Assembly (NCBI RefSeq): GCF_003352045.1
Contig: NZ_CP025815.1
Location: forward strand, 434,001-498,000
Length of the DNA stretch: 64,000 nt
Direction of reading: 5' to 3'
Source: Sulfitobacter sp. JL08
Lineage (GTDB): Bacteria; Pseudomonadota; Alphaproteobacteria; Rhodobacterales; Rhodobacteraceae
In this document: positions 26,788 through 36,038 of the stretch, in pieces
How the letters are laid out: each line of letters starts with the position of its first letter
How positions within the stretch are numbered: position 1 is the first letter of the stretch
Made by a program: the position numbers and the translations under genes
The notes under the pieces: model-generated
What the model was told of the DNA's origin: nothing
Seen by the model: the letters and a program-made list of their open reading frames with translations, nothing else
Databases searched by the model: none

Positions 26788-26826
26788 AGTTGCTACCTCG
26801 GCAGGGACAAGACGTTTCTTCGGCCG

Positions 26827-27447
26827 CTATCCCCAACCGTAATTAAACGACACAGAAATCCGGTCATCTTCGGCCATGTTCATCGGCACTTCGTGGCGCA
26901 GCCAGCTTTCCCATAACAGAACGTCACCGACCTGTGGCGCGACATAGGCAAAGCTGCGCATCTCATCGCGTGCGTCTTTCTTGCGCGCGGGGGCAGCCAT
27001 CATCATCGCCAGACGCGGGTCTTCGAACTTGATCGCGCTTGCCCCTTTGGGCACCGCGACATAGGTCGTGCCGCTGATCACCGAATGGGGATGGATATGC
27101 GAGGTGTGAATGCCCCCGTGCGGCAGGATATTGATCCAAAGATCTTCCAGCTGCAGCTTCTTGCCGTCCAGATCAAATTCCAGATCCTTGGCAAAGGATT
27201 TCACATGCTTGTCCAGCACCTTTTTCAGGTCTTTGAATATCGGGAACCGCCAGGGCAGGTCGGTCAGTGACGCATAGCTGGTGTACCCGGGAAAGCCGTT
27301 TTCCGCGCTCCAGTCTTGCCCGGCGGTGTCGTCTTCGGCGATGGACAAGCAGGAATCTTCCAGCTCGTCCGGATCAAGGGGTTTGCCAAGATCGGACAGG
27401 CGCGCGTGATAAAGGCGGGTAACAAAAAGGGATGTGATCTGTGTCAT
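26827..27447 (-). CDS. Putative 2OG-Fe(II) oxygenase (TIGR02466-like)
   Basis: A 206-aa protein resembling the TIGR02466/2OG-FeII_Oxy_5 family of non-heme iron dioxygenases. The core shows LEDLWINILPHGG, HIHPHSVISGTTYVAVP (residues 117-133), FEDPR, a distal His185 in WLRHEVPMN and Arg196 in DRISVSFNYGW, which would bind the 2-oxoglutarate carboxylate. The proximal motif reads HIH rather than the classic HXD/E. The ATG at 27447 is preferred to the GTG at 27465. It is transcribed away from rpmC and lies upstream of the RNase gene, probably as one unit. Substrate unknown; proximity to rplP suggests, but does not show, a ribosomal target. Confidence 0.75.
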   Translation of the reverse strand: MTQITSLFVTRLYHARLSDLGKPLDPDELEDSCLSIAEDDTAGQDWSAENGFPGYTSYASLTDLPWRFPIFKDLKKVLDKHVKSFAKDLEFDLDGKKLQLEDLWINILPHGGIHTSHIHPHSVISGTTYVAVPKGASAIKFEDPRLAMMMAAPARKKDARDEMRSFAYVAPQVGDVLLWESWLRHEVPMNMAEDDRISVSFNYGWG

Positions 27448-27566
27448 GCCGTTTCCATATCGCACAACGCGTTCGCGAAACAGGGCTGACCGGCGGAAAT
27501 CTTCGGAATTTCGCCGGGTCGCACAGGCGCGAAAAAGGTGGTATATCCGCTTTTGTCTCTTAGGGG

Positions 27567-27595
27567 TTGCGCCAAAGTGCGAACCCTCCTATACG
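27567..27595 (+). promoter_or_regulatory. Sigma70 promoter of rpmC-spc genes
   Basis: TTGCGC (27567-27572), 17 nt, TATACG (27590-27595), then GCGCAC. It lies 77 nt before rpmC, in the 225-nt gap that separates it from the divergent oxygenase gene. It would restart transcription of the ribosomal genes after the rplP terminator. Confidence 0.75.
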
Positions 27596-27672
27596 GCGCA
27601 CTTTGAACCCACTCCACCAGAATCATGGTCACCCTTATGGGGCCTGCTGGTGATGTTGAAAGGAATAGGGCG

Positions 27673-27876
27673 ATGGACGCCAAAGAACTGCGTGAAAAAA
27701 CGCCGGACCAGCTTCGTGAAGAACTGGTCAACCTGAAAAAAGAGAGCTTTAACCTCCGCTTTCAGCAAGCTACCGGCCAGATGGAAGGCACAGCCCGCAT
27801 GAAAACGGTTCGCCGTGATGTGGCCCGTGTAAAAACCATTCTTAACGAAAAAGCCGCTGCTGCGGCCGCTGAATAA
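27673..27876 (+). CDS. rpmC: 50S ribosomal protein L29
   Basis: A 67-aa L29 near the tunnel exit, with the conserved [20 protein letters not shown] and a short Ala-rich tail. The ATG at 27673 (MDAKELREK) fits the family and has AAGGAATAGGG upstream; 16 in-frame codons before it are leader. First gene of the second half of the split S10 operon. Confidence 0.96.
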   Translation: MDAKELREKTPDQLREELVNLKKESFNLRFQQATGQMEGTARMKTVRRDVARVKTILNEKAAAAAAE

Positions 27877-27890
27877 GGGAGCCTGAACAG

Positions 27891-28130
27891 ATGCCCAAGC
27901 GAATTCTTTCCGGCACCGTGACAAGCGACGCCAACGCACAAACCGTAACCGTATCGGTGGAACGCCGTTTCACGCATCCGGTTCTGAAGAAAACCATCCG
28001 CAAGTCCAAGAAATACCGGGCCCACGATGAGAACAACACATTCAAGGTGGGCGATTCCGTCCGCATCATCGAATGTGCACCACGATCGAAAACCAAACGT
28101 TGGGAAGTGTTGCAAGCCGCCGAGGCCTGA
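27891..28130 (+). CDS. rpsQ: 30S ribosomal protein S17
   Basis: A 79-aa S17 with the OB-fold signature [20 protein letters not shown] and [20 protein letters not shown]. It binds 16S helix 11 early in 30S assembly. It lies 14 nt after rpmC; a 71-nt gap before rplN shows no promoter. Confidence 0.98.
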   Translation: MPKRILSGTVTSDANAQTVTVSVERRFTHPVLKKTIRKSKKYRAHDENNTFKVGDSVRIIECAPRSKTKRWEVLQAAEA

Positions 28131-28201
28131 AGCACCGAACATCTTAATCGAAACCCTGGGGATCAGGCACGCATCGCCCCCCAAAGGTCGGGAGAAACCA
28201 A

Positions 28202-28570
28202 ATGATCCAGATGCAGACCAACCTGGATGTTGCTGACAACAGCGGCGCACGCCGTGTTCAGTGCATCAAGGTTCTGGGTGGTTCCAAGCGTAAATACGCA
28301 TCCGTCGGCGACATCATCGTCGTCTCGGTCAAGGAAGCCATTCCGCGTGGTCGCGTGAAAAAAGGCGACGTCCGCAAGGCCGTTGTCGTACGCACCGCCA
28401 AAGAAGTTCGCCGTGACGATGGCACCGCCATCCGCTTTGACCGCAACGCAGCCGTTATTCTGAACAACAATAACGAACCTGTCGGCACCCGGATCTTTGG
28501 ACCGGTCGTGCGCGAATTGCGGGCCAAAAACTTCATGAAAATCATCTCGCTTGCTCCGGAGGTGCTGTAA
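28202..28570 (+). CDS. rplN: 50S ribosomal protein L14
   Basis: A 122-aa L14 ([33 protein letters not shown]) of standard length. It sits at the subunit interface and is the docking site of the silencing factor RsfS. GGGAGA lies upstream. The stop shares one base with the rplX start. Confidence 0.98.
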   Translation: MIQMQTNLDVADNSGARRVQCIKVLGGSKRKYASVGDIIVVSVKEAIPRGRVKKGDVRKAVVVRTAKEVRRDDGTAIRFDRNAAVILNNNNEPVGTRIFGPVVRELRAKNFMKIISLAPEVL

Positions 28571-28881
28571 TGGCTGCCAAACTCCGCAAAGGTGACAAGG
28601 TCATCGTGCTTGCTGGCAAGGACAAGGGCAAACAAGGCACCATCGCCTCGGTTGACCCCAAAGCCGGCAAAGCTGTCGTGGAAGGCGTGAATGTCGCCAT
28701 CCGTCACACCAAACAAAGCCAGTCCGATCAGGGCGGCCGCGTTCCCAAGCCCATGCCAATCGACCTGAGCAATCTGTCGATGCTGGACGCCAAAGGCAAA
28801 GCCACGCGCGTCGGTTTTAAAACGGACGGCGACAAGAAAGTGCGCTTTGCCAAAACCACGGGGGACGTGATCGATGCTTGA
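28570..28881 (+). CDS. rplX: 50S ribosomal protein L24
   Basis: A 103-aa L24 with an N-terminal KOW motif ([19 protein letters not shown]) and [14 protein letters not shown]. It is one of the two assembly-initiator proteins of the 50S subunit. Its 3' end overlaps the rplE start by 8 nt, the longest overlap in the spc segment. Confidence 0.98.
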   Translation: MAAKLRKGDKVIVLAGKDKGKQGTIASVDPKAGKAVVEGVNVAIRHTKQSQSDQGGRVPKPMPIDLSNLSMLDAKGKATRVGFKTDGDKKVRFAKTTGDVIDA

Positions 28882-29437
28882 TACGGCAACCTATACCCCG
28901 CGCCTGAAAGCGGCTTATGTGGAAAATATCCGCGCCGCCATGAAGGAAGAGTTCGGCTACAAGAACGATATGCAGATCCCGCGTCTGGATAAAATCGTTC
29001 TGAACATCGGCTGCGGTGCAGAAGCTGTCCGTGACAGCAAGAAAGCAAAATCCGCGGTTGAGGATCTGTCGACGATCGCAGGCCAGAAGGCCCTGACGAC
29101 AACGGCCAAGAAATCCATTGCCGGTTTCCGCGTCCGTGAAGAAATGCCGCTGGGGGCCAAAGTAACCCTGCGTGGCGATCGTATGTATGAATTTCTGGAT
29201 CGCCTGATCACCATTGCAATGCCCCGTATCCGCGACTTTCGCGGCGTTTCGGGCAAAAGCTTTGATGGTCGCGGCAACTATGCGATGGGCCTGAAAGAGC
29301 ACATCGTGTTTCCGGAAATCGAATATGACAAGGTCGATGAAGTGTGGGGCATGGATATTATCATGGTCACCACTGCACCTACCGACGCTGAAGCCAAGGC
29401 GCTGTTGAAGCATTTCAACATGCCGTTCAACAGCTAA
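28874..29437 (+). CDS. rplE: 50S ribosomal protein L5
   Basis: A 187-aa L5 that binds 5S rRNA in the central protuberance. Conserved blocks are [34 protein letters not shown] and [20 protein letters not shown]. The start lies within the last codons of rplX. Confidence 0.98.
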   Translation: MLDTATYTPRLKAAYVENIRAAMKEEFGYKNDMQIPRLDKIVLNIGCGAEAVRDSKKAKSAVEDLSTIAGQKALTTTAKKSIAGFRVREEMPLGAKVTLRGDRMYEFLDRLITIAMPRIRDFRGVSGKSFDGRGNYAMGLKEHIVFPEIEYDKVDEVWGMDIIMVTTAPTDAEAKALLKHFNMPFNS

Positions 29438-29455
29438 GCGCGGGGAGAGAGAGTA

Positions 29456-29761
29456 ATGGCTAAAAAATCAATGATCGAACGCGAAAAGAAGCGCGCCAAG
29501 CTGGTCGAGCAATATGCCGCCAAACGGGCCGAGCTGAAAGCGATCGCAAATGACCAGAGCAAGCCGATGGAAGAGCGTTTCAAAGCGCGCCTGAAGCTGG
29601 CCAAACTGCCGCGCAACAGCTCGGCAACACGCTTGCACAACCGGTGCCAGCTGACAGGTCGTCCGCATGCTTACTATCGTAAGCTTAAAATTTCACGGAT
29701 CGCACTGCGGGACCTTGGCTCAAGCGGCCAGATCCCCGGTATGGTCAAATCCAGCTGGTAA
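29456..29761 (+). CDS. rpsN: 30S ribosomal protein S14 (zinc-independent type)
   Basis: A 101-aa long-form S14. It lacks the CXXC pairs of the zinc-binding short form and shows [20 protein letters not shown] and the C-terminal PGMVKSSW. It binds late in 30S head assembly. GGGGAGAGAG lies upstream. Confidence 0.98.
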   Translation: MAKKSMIEREKKRAKLVEQYAAKRAELKAIANDQSKPMEERFKARLKLAKLPRNSSATRLHNRCQLTGRPHAYYRKLKISRIALRDLGSSGQIPGMVKSSW

Positions 29762-29773
29762 GGGAGAGATAGT

Positions 29774-30166
29774 ATGAACGATCCTATCGCAGATATGCTC
29801 ACCCGCATCCGCAACAGCCAAATGCGCGGCAAATCGACGGTGATCACACCGGCGTCCAAACTGCGCGCTTGGGTGTTGGATGTGCTGGCGGACGAAGGCT
29901 ATATCCGTGGCTACGAAAAAGTCACTGGTTCCGATGGTCATCCGGCCCTCGAAATCAGCCTGAAATATTACGAAGGCACTCCTGTCATTCGCGAACTGAA
30001 GCGGGTCTCAAAACCCGGTCGTCGCGTTTACATGGGCGTCAAGGACATCCCGTCGGTCCGTCAGGGCCTTGGTGTGTCGATTGTCTCCACCCCCAAAGGT
30101 GTGATGTCGGATGCCGCAGCACGCAGCGCCAACGTTGGCGGCGAAGTGCTCTGCACCGTATTCTAA
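29774..30166 (+). CDS. rpsH: 30S ribosomal protein S8
   Basis: A 130-aa S8 ([40 protein letters not shown]). It binds 16S helix 21 and, in E. coli, represses the spc operon at the rplE start. Whether the equivalent mRNA structure exists here was not determined. It lies 12 nt after rpsN. Confidence 0.98.
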   Translation: MNDPIADMLTRIRNSQMRGKSTVITPASKLRAWVLDVLADEGYIRGYEKVTGSDGHPALEISLKYYEGTPVIRELKRVSKPGRRVYMGVKDIPSVRQGLGVSIVSTPKGVMSDAAARSANVGGEVLCTVF

Positions 30167-30176
30167 GGAGGGCAAG

Positions 30177-30710
30177 ATGTCTCGTATCGGTAAAAAAGCG
30201 GTTAATCTGCCCTCTGGCGTAACAGCGTCAATGTCGGGTCAGACGATCGAAGTCAAAGGCCCCAAAGGCACGCGCAGCTTCCGCGCCACCGACGATGTAA
30301 CCATCTCGATCGAGGACAACTCGGTTTCGGTTATGCCGCGTGGCTCGTCCAAGCGCGCCCGCCAGCAATGGGGCATGAGCCGCACAATGGTTGCCAACCT
30401 GGTGACAGGCGTGACCACAGGCTTCAAGAAAGAGCTGGAAATCCAGGGTGTTGGTTATCGTGCCGCGATGACCGGCAACACCCTGAAACTCAACCTGGGT
30501 CTGTCCCATGACGTGGATTATGTGCCGCCTGCCGGCGTTACAGTCACCGCGCCCAAGCAGACCGAGATTGTGGTTGAAGGCATTGATGAGCAACTCGTCG
30601 GACAGGTCGCGGCCAACATCCGCGCGTGGCGCAAGCCCGAGCCCTACAAAGGCAAAGGCATTCGCTACAAGGGCGAGTTTATCTTCCGCAAGGAAGGCAA
30701 GAAGAAGTAA
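30177..30710 (+). CDS. rplF: 50S ribosomal protein L6
   Basis: A 177-aa L6 with two similar domains. [15 protein letters not shown] opens the first, and the C-terminal signature is [20 protein letters not shown]. It binds the base of the factor-binding stalk. AAGGAGGGC lies 5-13 nt before the ATG at 30177; the long in-frame extension upstream overlaps rpsH and is not real. Confidence 0.98.
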   Translation: MSRIGKKAVNLPSGVTASMSGQTIEVKGPKGTRSFRATDDVTISIEDNSVSVMPRGSSKRARQQWGMSRTMVANLVTGVTTGFKKELEIQGVGYRAAMTGNTLKLNLGLSHDVDYVPPAGVTVTAPKQTEIVVEGIDEQLVGQVAANIRAWRKPEPYKGKGIRYKGEFIFRKEGKKK

Positions 30711-30721
30711 GGAACGGACAA

Positions 30722-31081
30722 ATGGCAAACAGCAAAAGACAACTGTTCTTGAAGCGCCGCCTGCGCGTTCGGAACAAACTTCGCAAAGTGAACGCAGGAC
30801 GTCCGCGTCTTTCGGTCCACCGCAGCAACAAGAACATCAGCGTCCAGCTGATCGACGACGTGAACGGGGTCACTCTGGCCTCTGCCTCGTCGCTTGAAAA
30901 AACACTGGGCGTTGTCGGCAAGAACAACATCGAAGCGGCCGCCAAGGTCGGTGCTGAAATCGCGAAACGTGCGAAAAAGGCCGGTGTGGAAGAAGCATAT
31001 TTTGACCGTGGCGGTTTCCTGTTCCACGGCAAGGTCAAGGCTTTGGCCGAAGCAGCCCGCGAAGGCGGTCTGAAAATCTAA
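30722..31081 (+). CDS. rplR: 50S ribosomal protein L18
   Basis: A 119-aa L18, a 5S rRNA binder ([40 protein letters not shown]). The ATG at 30722 follows rplF by 11 nt; upstream in-frame residues overlap rplF. A 112-nt gap with a GC-rich hairpin follows. Confidence 0.98.
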   Translation: MANSKRQLFLKRRLRVRNKLRKVNAGRPRLSVHRSNKNISVQLIDDVNGVTLASASSLEKTLGVVGKNNIEAAAKVGAEIAKRAKKAGVEEAYFDRGGFLFHGKVKALAEAAREGGLKI

Positions 31082-31089
31082 GACAGCGC

Positions 31090-31112
31090 AGGCGGCCTTT
31101 TGTGGGCCGCCT
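31090..31112 (+). repeat. Hairpin between rplR and rpsE
   Basis: A perfect 8-bp stem AGGCGGCC (31090-31097) with GGCCGCCT (31105-31112), loop TTTTGTG. There is no 3' T-run, so full termination is unlikely. No promoter was seen in the gap. Confidence 0.55.
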
Positions 31113-31193
31113 CGATGATCCGGGGGTGTTCAGCACCCACCTGGATTGACCAAATCAGGGCGCTGACGCGCCGCACCGAAAGGATGATGCCTT

Positions 31194-31775
31194 ATGGCAA
31201 GAGATGACAACCGTGGGGGCAACCGCCGCAACCAACGCGACGAAACCCCGGAATTCGCCGACCGCCTTGTGGCGATCAACCGTGTGTCCAAAACCGTAAA
31301 AGGTGGCAAGCGCTTCGGCTTTGCGGCTTTGGTGGTTGTGGGCGATCAGAAGGGCCGCGTCGGTTTCGGCAAAGGCAAGGCGAAAGAGGTCCCAGAGGCC
31401 ATTCGCAAAGCCACCGAGCAGGCCAAGCGCCAGATGATCCGCGTGCAGCTGCGCGAAGGCCGCACCCTGCACCACGACATGGAAGGCCGTCACGGCGCCG
31501 GTAAAGTGGTGATGCGGACCGCGCCGGAAGGTACCGGAATTATTGCCGGTGGTCCGATGCGTGCCGTTTTCGAAATGCTGGGCGTCAAAGACGTTGTGTC
31601 CAAGTCCATCGGCTCGCAGAACCCTTACAACATGATCCGCGCCACCATGGACGGTCTGTTGAAAGAGGCATCGCCCCGTTCCGTCGCGCAACGCCGCGGC
31701 AAGAAAGTGTCTGACATTCTGCCCAAGCGCGATGACGCCCCCGAGGCGTCCGCCCAAGTGGCCGAGGAGGCTTGA
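31194..31775 (+). CDS. rpsE: 30S ribosomal protein S5
   Basis: A 193-aa S5 with the dsRBD-like N-terminal domain ([20 protein letters not shown], whose loop sets spectinomycin sensitivity and decoding accuracy) and [19 protein letters not shown] in the C-terminal domain. A short acidic Ala-rich tail follows. AAAGGATGATGCC lies upstream. rpmD starts 2 nt after the stop. Confidence 0.97.
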   Translation: MARDDNRGGNRRNQRDETPEFADRLVAINRVSKTVKGGKRFGFAALVVVGDQKGRVGFGKGKAKEVPEAIRKATEQAKRQMIRVQLREGRTLHHDMEGRHGAGKVVMRTAPEGTGIIAGGPMRAVFEMLGVKDVVSKSIGSQNPYNMIRATMDGLLKEASPRSVAQRRGKKVSDILPKRDDAPEASAQVAEEA

Positions 31776-31777
31776 TC

Positions 31778-31966
31778 ATGGCTAAGACAATCGTTGTAAA
31801 ACAGGTCGGTTCGCCGATCCGCCGCCCCGCAAAACAGCGTGCCACGCTGGTTGGTCTGGGCCTGAACAAGATGCACAAGACCCGCGAACTGGAAGACACC
31901 CCTTCCGTGCGCGGCATGGTCAACAGCATCCCCCACCTGGTCGAGATCATCGAAGAGCGTGGATAA
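31778..31966 (+). CDS. rpmD: 50S ribosomal protein L30
   Basis: A 62-aa L30 ([36 protein letters not shown]). GAGGAGG lies 8 nt before the ATG at 31778; two extra in-frame codons from TTG 31772 are possible but less likely. It is the last gene before a terminator-like stem, so the spc segment is split between rpmD and rplO. Confidence 0.96.
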   Translation: MAKTIVVKQVGSPIRRPAKQRATLVGLGLNKMHKTRELEDTPSVRGMVNSIPHLVEIIEERG

Positions 31967-32003
31967 AGACCGCGGGGCAGACCCGCGTTCGTGACATTAC
32001 CAG

Positions 32004-32038
32004 CGCCCCGCAAGGATTTGCGGGGCGTTGTGCGTTTT
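32004..32038 (+). terminator. Terminator-like stem-loop after rpmD
   Basis: A perfect 10-bp stem CGCCCCGCAA (32004-32013) with TTGCGGGGCG (32018-32027), loop GGAT, followed by TTGTGCGTTTT. The T-run is interrupted. The rest of the 382-nt gap up to rplO (31967-32348) has no gene; it contains this stem and the rplO promoter. Confidence 0.6.
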
Positions 32039-32221
32039 GGTGGCCGCGCGCGCGGTTGTGTCACCCTGTCTTAACGCAACCCGCTTAAAACCCCTCTCAA
32101 TCGCGATTACCCGCCGAAAGCCTTTCCACCTTTCGGCAAACCTTTGGCGTGGGACAATCACACTGGCCCTTCCTAAGCCCGCCCCACGCAGCCCTTTGTT
32201 ACACCCACCCCAACACCGCCC

Positions 32222-32250
32222 TTGATCCCCCAACACCGCTCGTCTATACG
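32222..32250 (+). promoter_or_regulatory. Sigma70 promoter of rplO-secY-adk
   Basis: TTGATC (32222-32227), 17 nt, TATACG (32245-32250), then CACGCGG. The leader to rplO is about 90 nt. It fits the terminator-like stem upstream. Confidence 0.72.
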
Positions 32251-32348
32251 CACGCGGTGGGCGCTTGCGTCTGCAAGAATCATATCTGAAACGCCGCGTT
32301 TGTCCGCTCCCGTCGCTGGGGGACATTTCCGGCAAAGGAGAAGCGACA

Positions 32349-32822
32349 ATGAAACTGCATGAACTTTCCGACAACGATGGCGCCACCAAAAAGCGCAAGC
32401 GCATTGGCCGTGGTCCCGGCTCGGGTACGGGTAAAACCGGTGGCCGTGGTGTCAAGGGTCAGAAATCCCGTTCGGGTGTGGCCATCGGTGGCTACGAAGG
32501 CGGCCAGATGCCGCTGTACCAACGCCTGCCAAAGCGCGGCTTTAACAAGCCGAACCGCAAAAGCTTTGCCGTTGTCAATCTGGGCCTGATCCAGAAATTC
32601 ATAGACGCGAAAAAGATCGACTCGAAAAAGCCGATCACCGAAGACGTACTGATCGAAAGCGGTCTGGTCCGTCGCAAGCTGGACGGTATCCGCGTTCTGG
32701 CCAAGGGCGATGTGACGTCCAAGGTGACACTGGAAGTCACCGGCGCATCCAAATCCGCGATTGATGCGGTGGCCAAGGCCGGTGGTGCTCTGACGGTCAC
32801 AACTGCGTCTGCGGCAGAGTAA
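32349..32822 (+). CDS. rplO: 50S ribosomal protein L15
   Basis: A 157-aa L15. The Gly/Lys/Arg-rich N-terminal arm ([32 protein letters not shown]) penetrates 23S rRNA. The ATG at 32349 (MKLHELSDN) has AAAGGAGAAG upstream; the 28 in-frame codons before it are leader. First gene of the rplO-secY-adk unit. Confidence 0.98.
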   Translation: MKLHELSDNDGATKKRKRIGRGPGSGTGKTGGRGVKGQKSRSGVAIGGYEGGQMPLYQRLPKRGFNKPNRKSFAVVNLGLIQKFIDAKKIDSKKPITEDVLIESGLVRRKLDGIRVLAKGDVTSKVTLEVTGASKSAIDAVAKAGGALTVTTASAAE

Positions 32823-32931
32823 CGGGTTGTGAGCGGCGTATTCGCCGCTTACATACACAACCAAGGTTTTCCAAACGCCGCCGATGCCGGGAAACGGTCT
32901 TGGCGGCGTTGTCATTAAGGACAAACGCCTC

Positions 32932-34293
32932 ATGGTATCAGCAGCTGAACAAATGGCCGCCAACACAAGCTGGTCGGCCCTTGGCAAAGCCACCGATCTG
33001 CGCAACCGCATCCTGTTCACCCTGGGTCTTCTGATCGTCTACCGGCTGGGCACGTTTATCCCGGTTCCGGGCATCGACGGTGCGGCCTTGCGTGAATTCA
33101 TGGAACAGGCGGGGCAGGGCATCGGCGGCATGGTGTCGATGTTCACCGGCGGCGCGCTGGGGCGGATGGGGATCTTTGCCCTTGGTATCATGCCCTATAT
33201 CTCGGCCTCGATCATCGTTCAGCTTCTGACGTCGATGGTGCCATCGCTGGAACAGCTGAAAAAAGAAGGCGAACAGGGCCGCAAGAAAATCAACCAGTAT
33301 ACGCGCTACGGCACGGTTTTGCTGGCCACGGTGCAATCCTACGGGCTTGCCGTCAGCCTTGAAGCGGGCGATCTGGCAACCGATCCGGGCCTCTATTTCC
33401 GCATTTCCTGCATGATCACATTGGTCGGCGGCACCATGTTCCTGATGTGGCTGGGTGAACAGATCACCGCGCGCGGCATAGGCAACGGTATTTCGCTGAT
33501 CATCTTTGTCGGCATCATTGCCGAAGTGCCTGCCGCCATGGCGCAGTTCTTTGCCAGCGGCCGTTCGGGCGCGATCAGCCCCGCGGTGATTGTGGGTGTG
33601 ATTGTGATGGTGGTGGCCACCATTGCGTTCGTGGTGTTCATGGAACGCGCCCTGCGCAAGATCCACATTCAGTATCCGCGCCGTCAGGTGGGTATGAAAA
33701 TGTATGATGGCGGATCAAGCCACCTGCCGGTCAAGGTCAACCCGTCGGGTGTTATTCCGGCGATCTTCGCCAGCTCACTGCTGTTGCTGCCGATCACGAT
33801 CAGCACGTTTTCGGGCAATTCGACGGGCCCGATCATGTCGACCATTCTGGCCTATTTCGGGCCGGGTCAGCCTCTATATCTGTTGTTCTTTGTCGCGATG
33901 ATCGTGTTCTTTGCCTATTTCTACACGTTCAACGTATCGTTCAAGGTGGACGATGTGGCCGACAACCTGAAGAACCAGAACGGGTTCATCCCGGGCATCC
34001 GTCCCGGCAGAAAAACCGCCGATTACCTGGAATACGTCGTCAACCGTGTCTTGGTGCTGGGGTCTGCCTATCTGGCCGCGGTCTGCCTGTTGCCCGAAAT
34101 CCTGCGCGGACAATTCGCCATTCCGTTCTACTTTGGCGGAACATCGGTTCTGATTGTTGTGTCGGTGACCATGGATACGATCCAGCAGGTCCAAAGCCAT
34201 CTGCTGGCGCATCAATACGAAGGTCTGATCGAAAAATCGCAACTGCGTGGCAAATCGAAAAAGCGTGGTAAACGCACACTGGCGCGCCGATGA
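32932..34293 (+). CDS. secY: Preprotein translocase subunit SecY
   Basis: A 453-aa channel subunit of SecYEG with ten predicted transmembrane helices. Conserved parts are [11 protein letters not shown] in the plug region, [20 protein letters not shown], and the cytoplasmic loops that bind SecA and the ribosome ([20 protein letters not shown]). The ATG at 32932 ([14 protein letters not shown]) has AAGGA about 11 nt upstream; an alternative at 32884 is less likely. It overlaps adk by 4 nt. Confidence 0.97.
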   Translation: MVSAAEQMAANTSWSALGKATDLRNRILFTLGLLIVYRLGTFIPVPGIDGAALREFMEQAGQGIGGMVSMFTGGALGRMGIFALGIMPYISASIIVQLLTSMVPSLEQLKKEGEQGRKKINQYTRYGTVLLATVQSYGLAVSLEAGDLATDPGLYFRISCMITLVGGTMFLMWLGEQITARGIGNGISLIIFVGIIAEVPAAMAQFFASGRSGAISPAVIVGVIVMVVATIAFVVFMERALRKIHIQYPRRQVGMKMYDGGSSHLPVKVNPSGVIPAIFASSLLLLPITISTFSGNSTGPIMSTILAYFGPGQPLYLLFFVAMIVFFAYFYTFNVSFKVDDVADNLKNQNGFIPGIRPGRKTADYLEYVVNRVLVLGSAYLAAVCLLPEILRGQFAIPFYFGGTSVLIVVSVTMDTIQQVQSHLLAHQYEGLIEKSQLRGKSKKRGKRTLARR

Positions 34294-34934
34294 ATATCAT
34301 TCTTCTGGGGCCACCGGGTGCGGGCAAGGGCACGCAGGCACGTCATCTGGTCGAACAACGCGGCATGGTGCAGCTTAGCACCGGCGACATGCTACGCGAA
34401 GCCAAGGACAGCGGCTCCGAAATGGGCAAGATCGTCGCCGATGTGATGGAGCGCGGCGCGCTTGTCACCGACGAGATCGTGATTGGCCTGATCCGCGAAA
34501 AGCTGGAAACGGTTAAGGCCAACGGTTTTATCTTTGATGGTTTCCCGCGCACGCTGGCACAGGCTGACGCACTGGGCAATTTGCTGGCGGCACAGGGTGA
34601 AGCGCTGGACAAGGTGATCGAGATGCGGGTGGATGACGAAGCCCTTGTCGCGCGCATCACCGCCCGTTCAACCTGCGCCATGTGCGGCGAGGTTTACAAT
34701 GACAACACCAAGCCGGTTCCGGCGGATGGCAAATGCACCAATTGCGGCGGCACCGAGTTCAAACGCCGTGCGGATGACAACGAAGACAGCCTGAAAACCC
34801 GCCTGATGGAATATTACAAGCAAACTTCGCCCCTGATCGGCTATTACTATGCCAAGGACATGCTGGCGACAGTGGACGGGCTGGGTTCGATTGATGCGGT
34901 GCGGGGCGAAATCGCGGCGGTTCTGGACGCCTGA
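34290..34934 (+). CDS. adk: Adenylate kinase (zinc-LID type)
   Basis: A 214-aa enzyme converting ATP + AMP to 2 ADP. The P-loop is [11 protein letters not shown], the AMP site includes STGDMLREA and [10 protein letters not shown]. The LID carries a CAMC...CTNC four-cysteine pattern (about residues 129-153), so it probably binds structural zinc, unlike E. coli Adk. ATGA overlap with secY, the classic secY-adk pairing. Confidence 0.97.
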   Translation: MNIILLGPPGAGKGTQARHLVEQRGMVQLSTGDMLREAKDSGSEMGKIVADVMERGALVTDEIVIGLIREKLETVKANGFIFDGFPRTLAQADALGNLLAAQGEALDKVIEMRVDDEALVARITARSTCAMCGEVYNDNTKPVPADGKCTNCGGTEFKRRADDNEDSLKTRLMEYYKQTSPLIGYYYAKDMLATVDGLGSIDAVRGEIAAVLDA

Positions 34935-34967
34935 TTTGCTGTTTCCCGCGCTTTCAGGGCAGGTGCC

Positions 34968-34996
34968 TTGACGCCCACGGCAAAAGCCCATAACAC
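34968..34996 (+). promoter_or_regulatory. Sigma70 promoter of rpsM-rpsK-rpoA-rplQ
   Basis: TTGACG (34968-34973), 17 nt, TAACAC (34991-34996). CGCGCTATCTCG (34996-35007) overlaps the last base of the -10 and is identical to the element after the str -10. The leader to rpsM is about 150 nt and contains GGGTC/GACCC (35111-35130) just before the ribosome-binding site. Confidence 0.7.
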
Positions 34997-35152
34997 GCGC
35001 TATCTCGCAAGAGAATCAATTTGCCTACAGGGTCGCACCCGACGGGCAAGATCACCTGATCAGCTGACGCCCGATGCCATAAAACGCTTCGGGCTTACGT
35101 TGTGAAAAAAGGGTCTGGCATTACGGACCCGCAACGAAAAGGAATATGACAC

Positions 35153-35521
35153 GTGGCACGTATTGCCGGCGTAAACATCCCGACTGCAAAGCGGGTTCCA
35201 ATCGCCCTTACCTATATCACCGGAATCGGTAATTCCTCGGCCAAGGCCATCTGCGATGCTGTCGGCATTGATCAGGCCCGTCGGGTCAACGAATTGTCCG
35301 ACGCCGAAGTTCTGGCCGTGCGCGAACACATCGATGCGAACTACAGCGTCGAAGGTGATCTGCGTCGTGAAACCCAGATGAACATCAAGCGTCTGATGGA
35401 CCTTGGCTGCTACCGTGGCCTGCGCCACCGTCGCAACCTGCCGGTTCGCGGTCAGCGCACCCATACCAACGCTCGCACCCGCAAAGGCCCCGCAAAGGCC
35501 ATTGCCGGCAAGAAGAAATAA
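35153..35521 (+). CDS. rpsM: 30S ribosomal protein S13
   Basis: A 122-aa S13 ([40 protein letters not shown]) that forms intersubunit bridges and contacts P-site tRNA. It starts with GTG at 35153, with AAAAGGAA upstream. First gene of the alpha-operon; rpsD is absent from this operon. Confidence 0.97.
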   Translation: MARIAGVNIPTAKRVPIALTYITGIGNSSAKAICDAVGIDQARRVNELSDAEVLAVREHIDANYSVEGDLRRETQMNIKRLMDLGCYRGLRHRRNLPVRGQRTHTNARTRKGPAKAIAGKKK

Positions 35522-35536
35522 GGGAGGCTCGGACCG

Positions 35537-35926
35537 ATGGCACGCGAAAAGACACGCACCAAGAAGAAAGAGCGCAAGAACATCGCAGCAGGTGTTGCGC
35601 ATGTGAACTCTTCTTTCAACAACACAAAAATCCTGATCTCGGACGTTCAAGGCAACGCGATTGCCTGGTCGTCGGCAGGCACGATGGGTTTCAAGGGGTC
35701 GCGCAAATCGACACCTTATGCCGCCCAGATGGCCGCAGAAGATGCAGGCAAAAAGGCACAGGATCACGGCGTCAAGACGCTGGAAGTCGAAGTGCAAGGC
35801 CCCGGTGGCGGCCGCGAAAGTGCTTTGCGCGCTTTGGCAGCAGTCGGGTTCAACATCACGTCAATCCGTGATGTGACCCCGATGGCACACAACGGTTGCC
35901 GCCCGCCGAAACGCCGCCGCGTTTAA
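35537..35926 (+). CDS. rpsK: 30S ribosomal protein S11
   Basis: A 129-aa S11 of the 30S platform ([34 protein letters not shown]-terminal [12 protein letters not shown]). The conserved Asn-Gly in HNGC is a known isoaspartate site in E. coli. It lies 15 nt after rpsM; a hairpin-bearing 112-nt gap leads to rpoA. Confidence 0.98.
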   Translation: MAREKTRTKKKERKNIAAGVAHVNSSFNNTKILISDVQGNAIAWSSAGTMGFKGSRKSTPYAAQMAAEDAGKKAQDHGVKTLEVEVQGPGGGRESALRALAAVGFNITSIRDVTPMAHNGCRPPKRRRV

Positions 35927-35939
35927 GCACTTTATTGCT

Positions 35940-35979
35940 CTGAGGCCGCGCCTTTTGCCCGGCCTCAGTTTGTCATTTT
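35940..35979 (+). terminator. Attenuator-like hairpin between rpsK and rpoA
   Basis: A perfect 9-bp stem CTGAGGCCG (35940-35948) with CGGCCTCAG (35960-35968), loop of 11 nt, then TTTGTCATTTTG. It is probably a partial terminator that sets RpoA below S13/S11; no promoter is seen before rpoA. Confidence 0.5.
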
Positions 35980-36038
35980 GAAACCTCGGGCGCTGGCATC
36001 TATTTGGACATGGGATGTTGGCAAGAATGGAGGGACGC

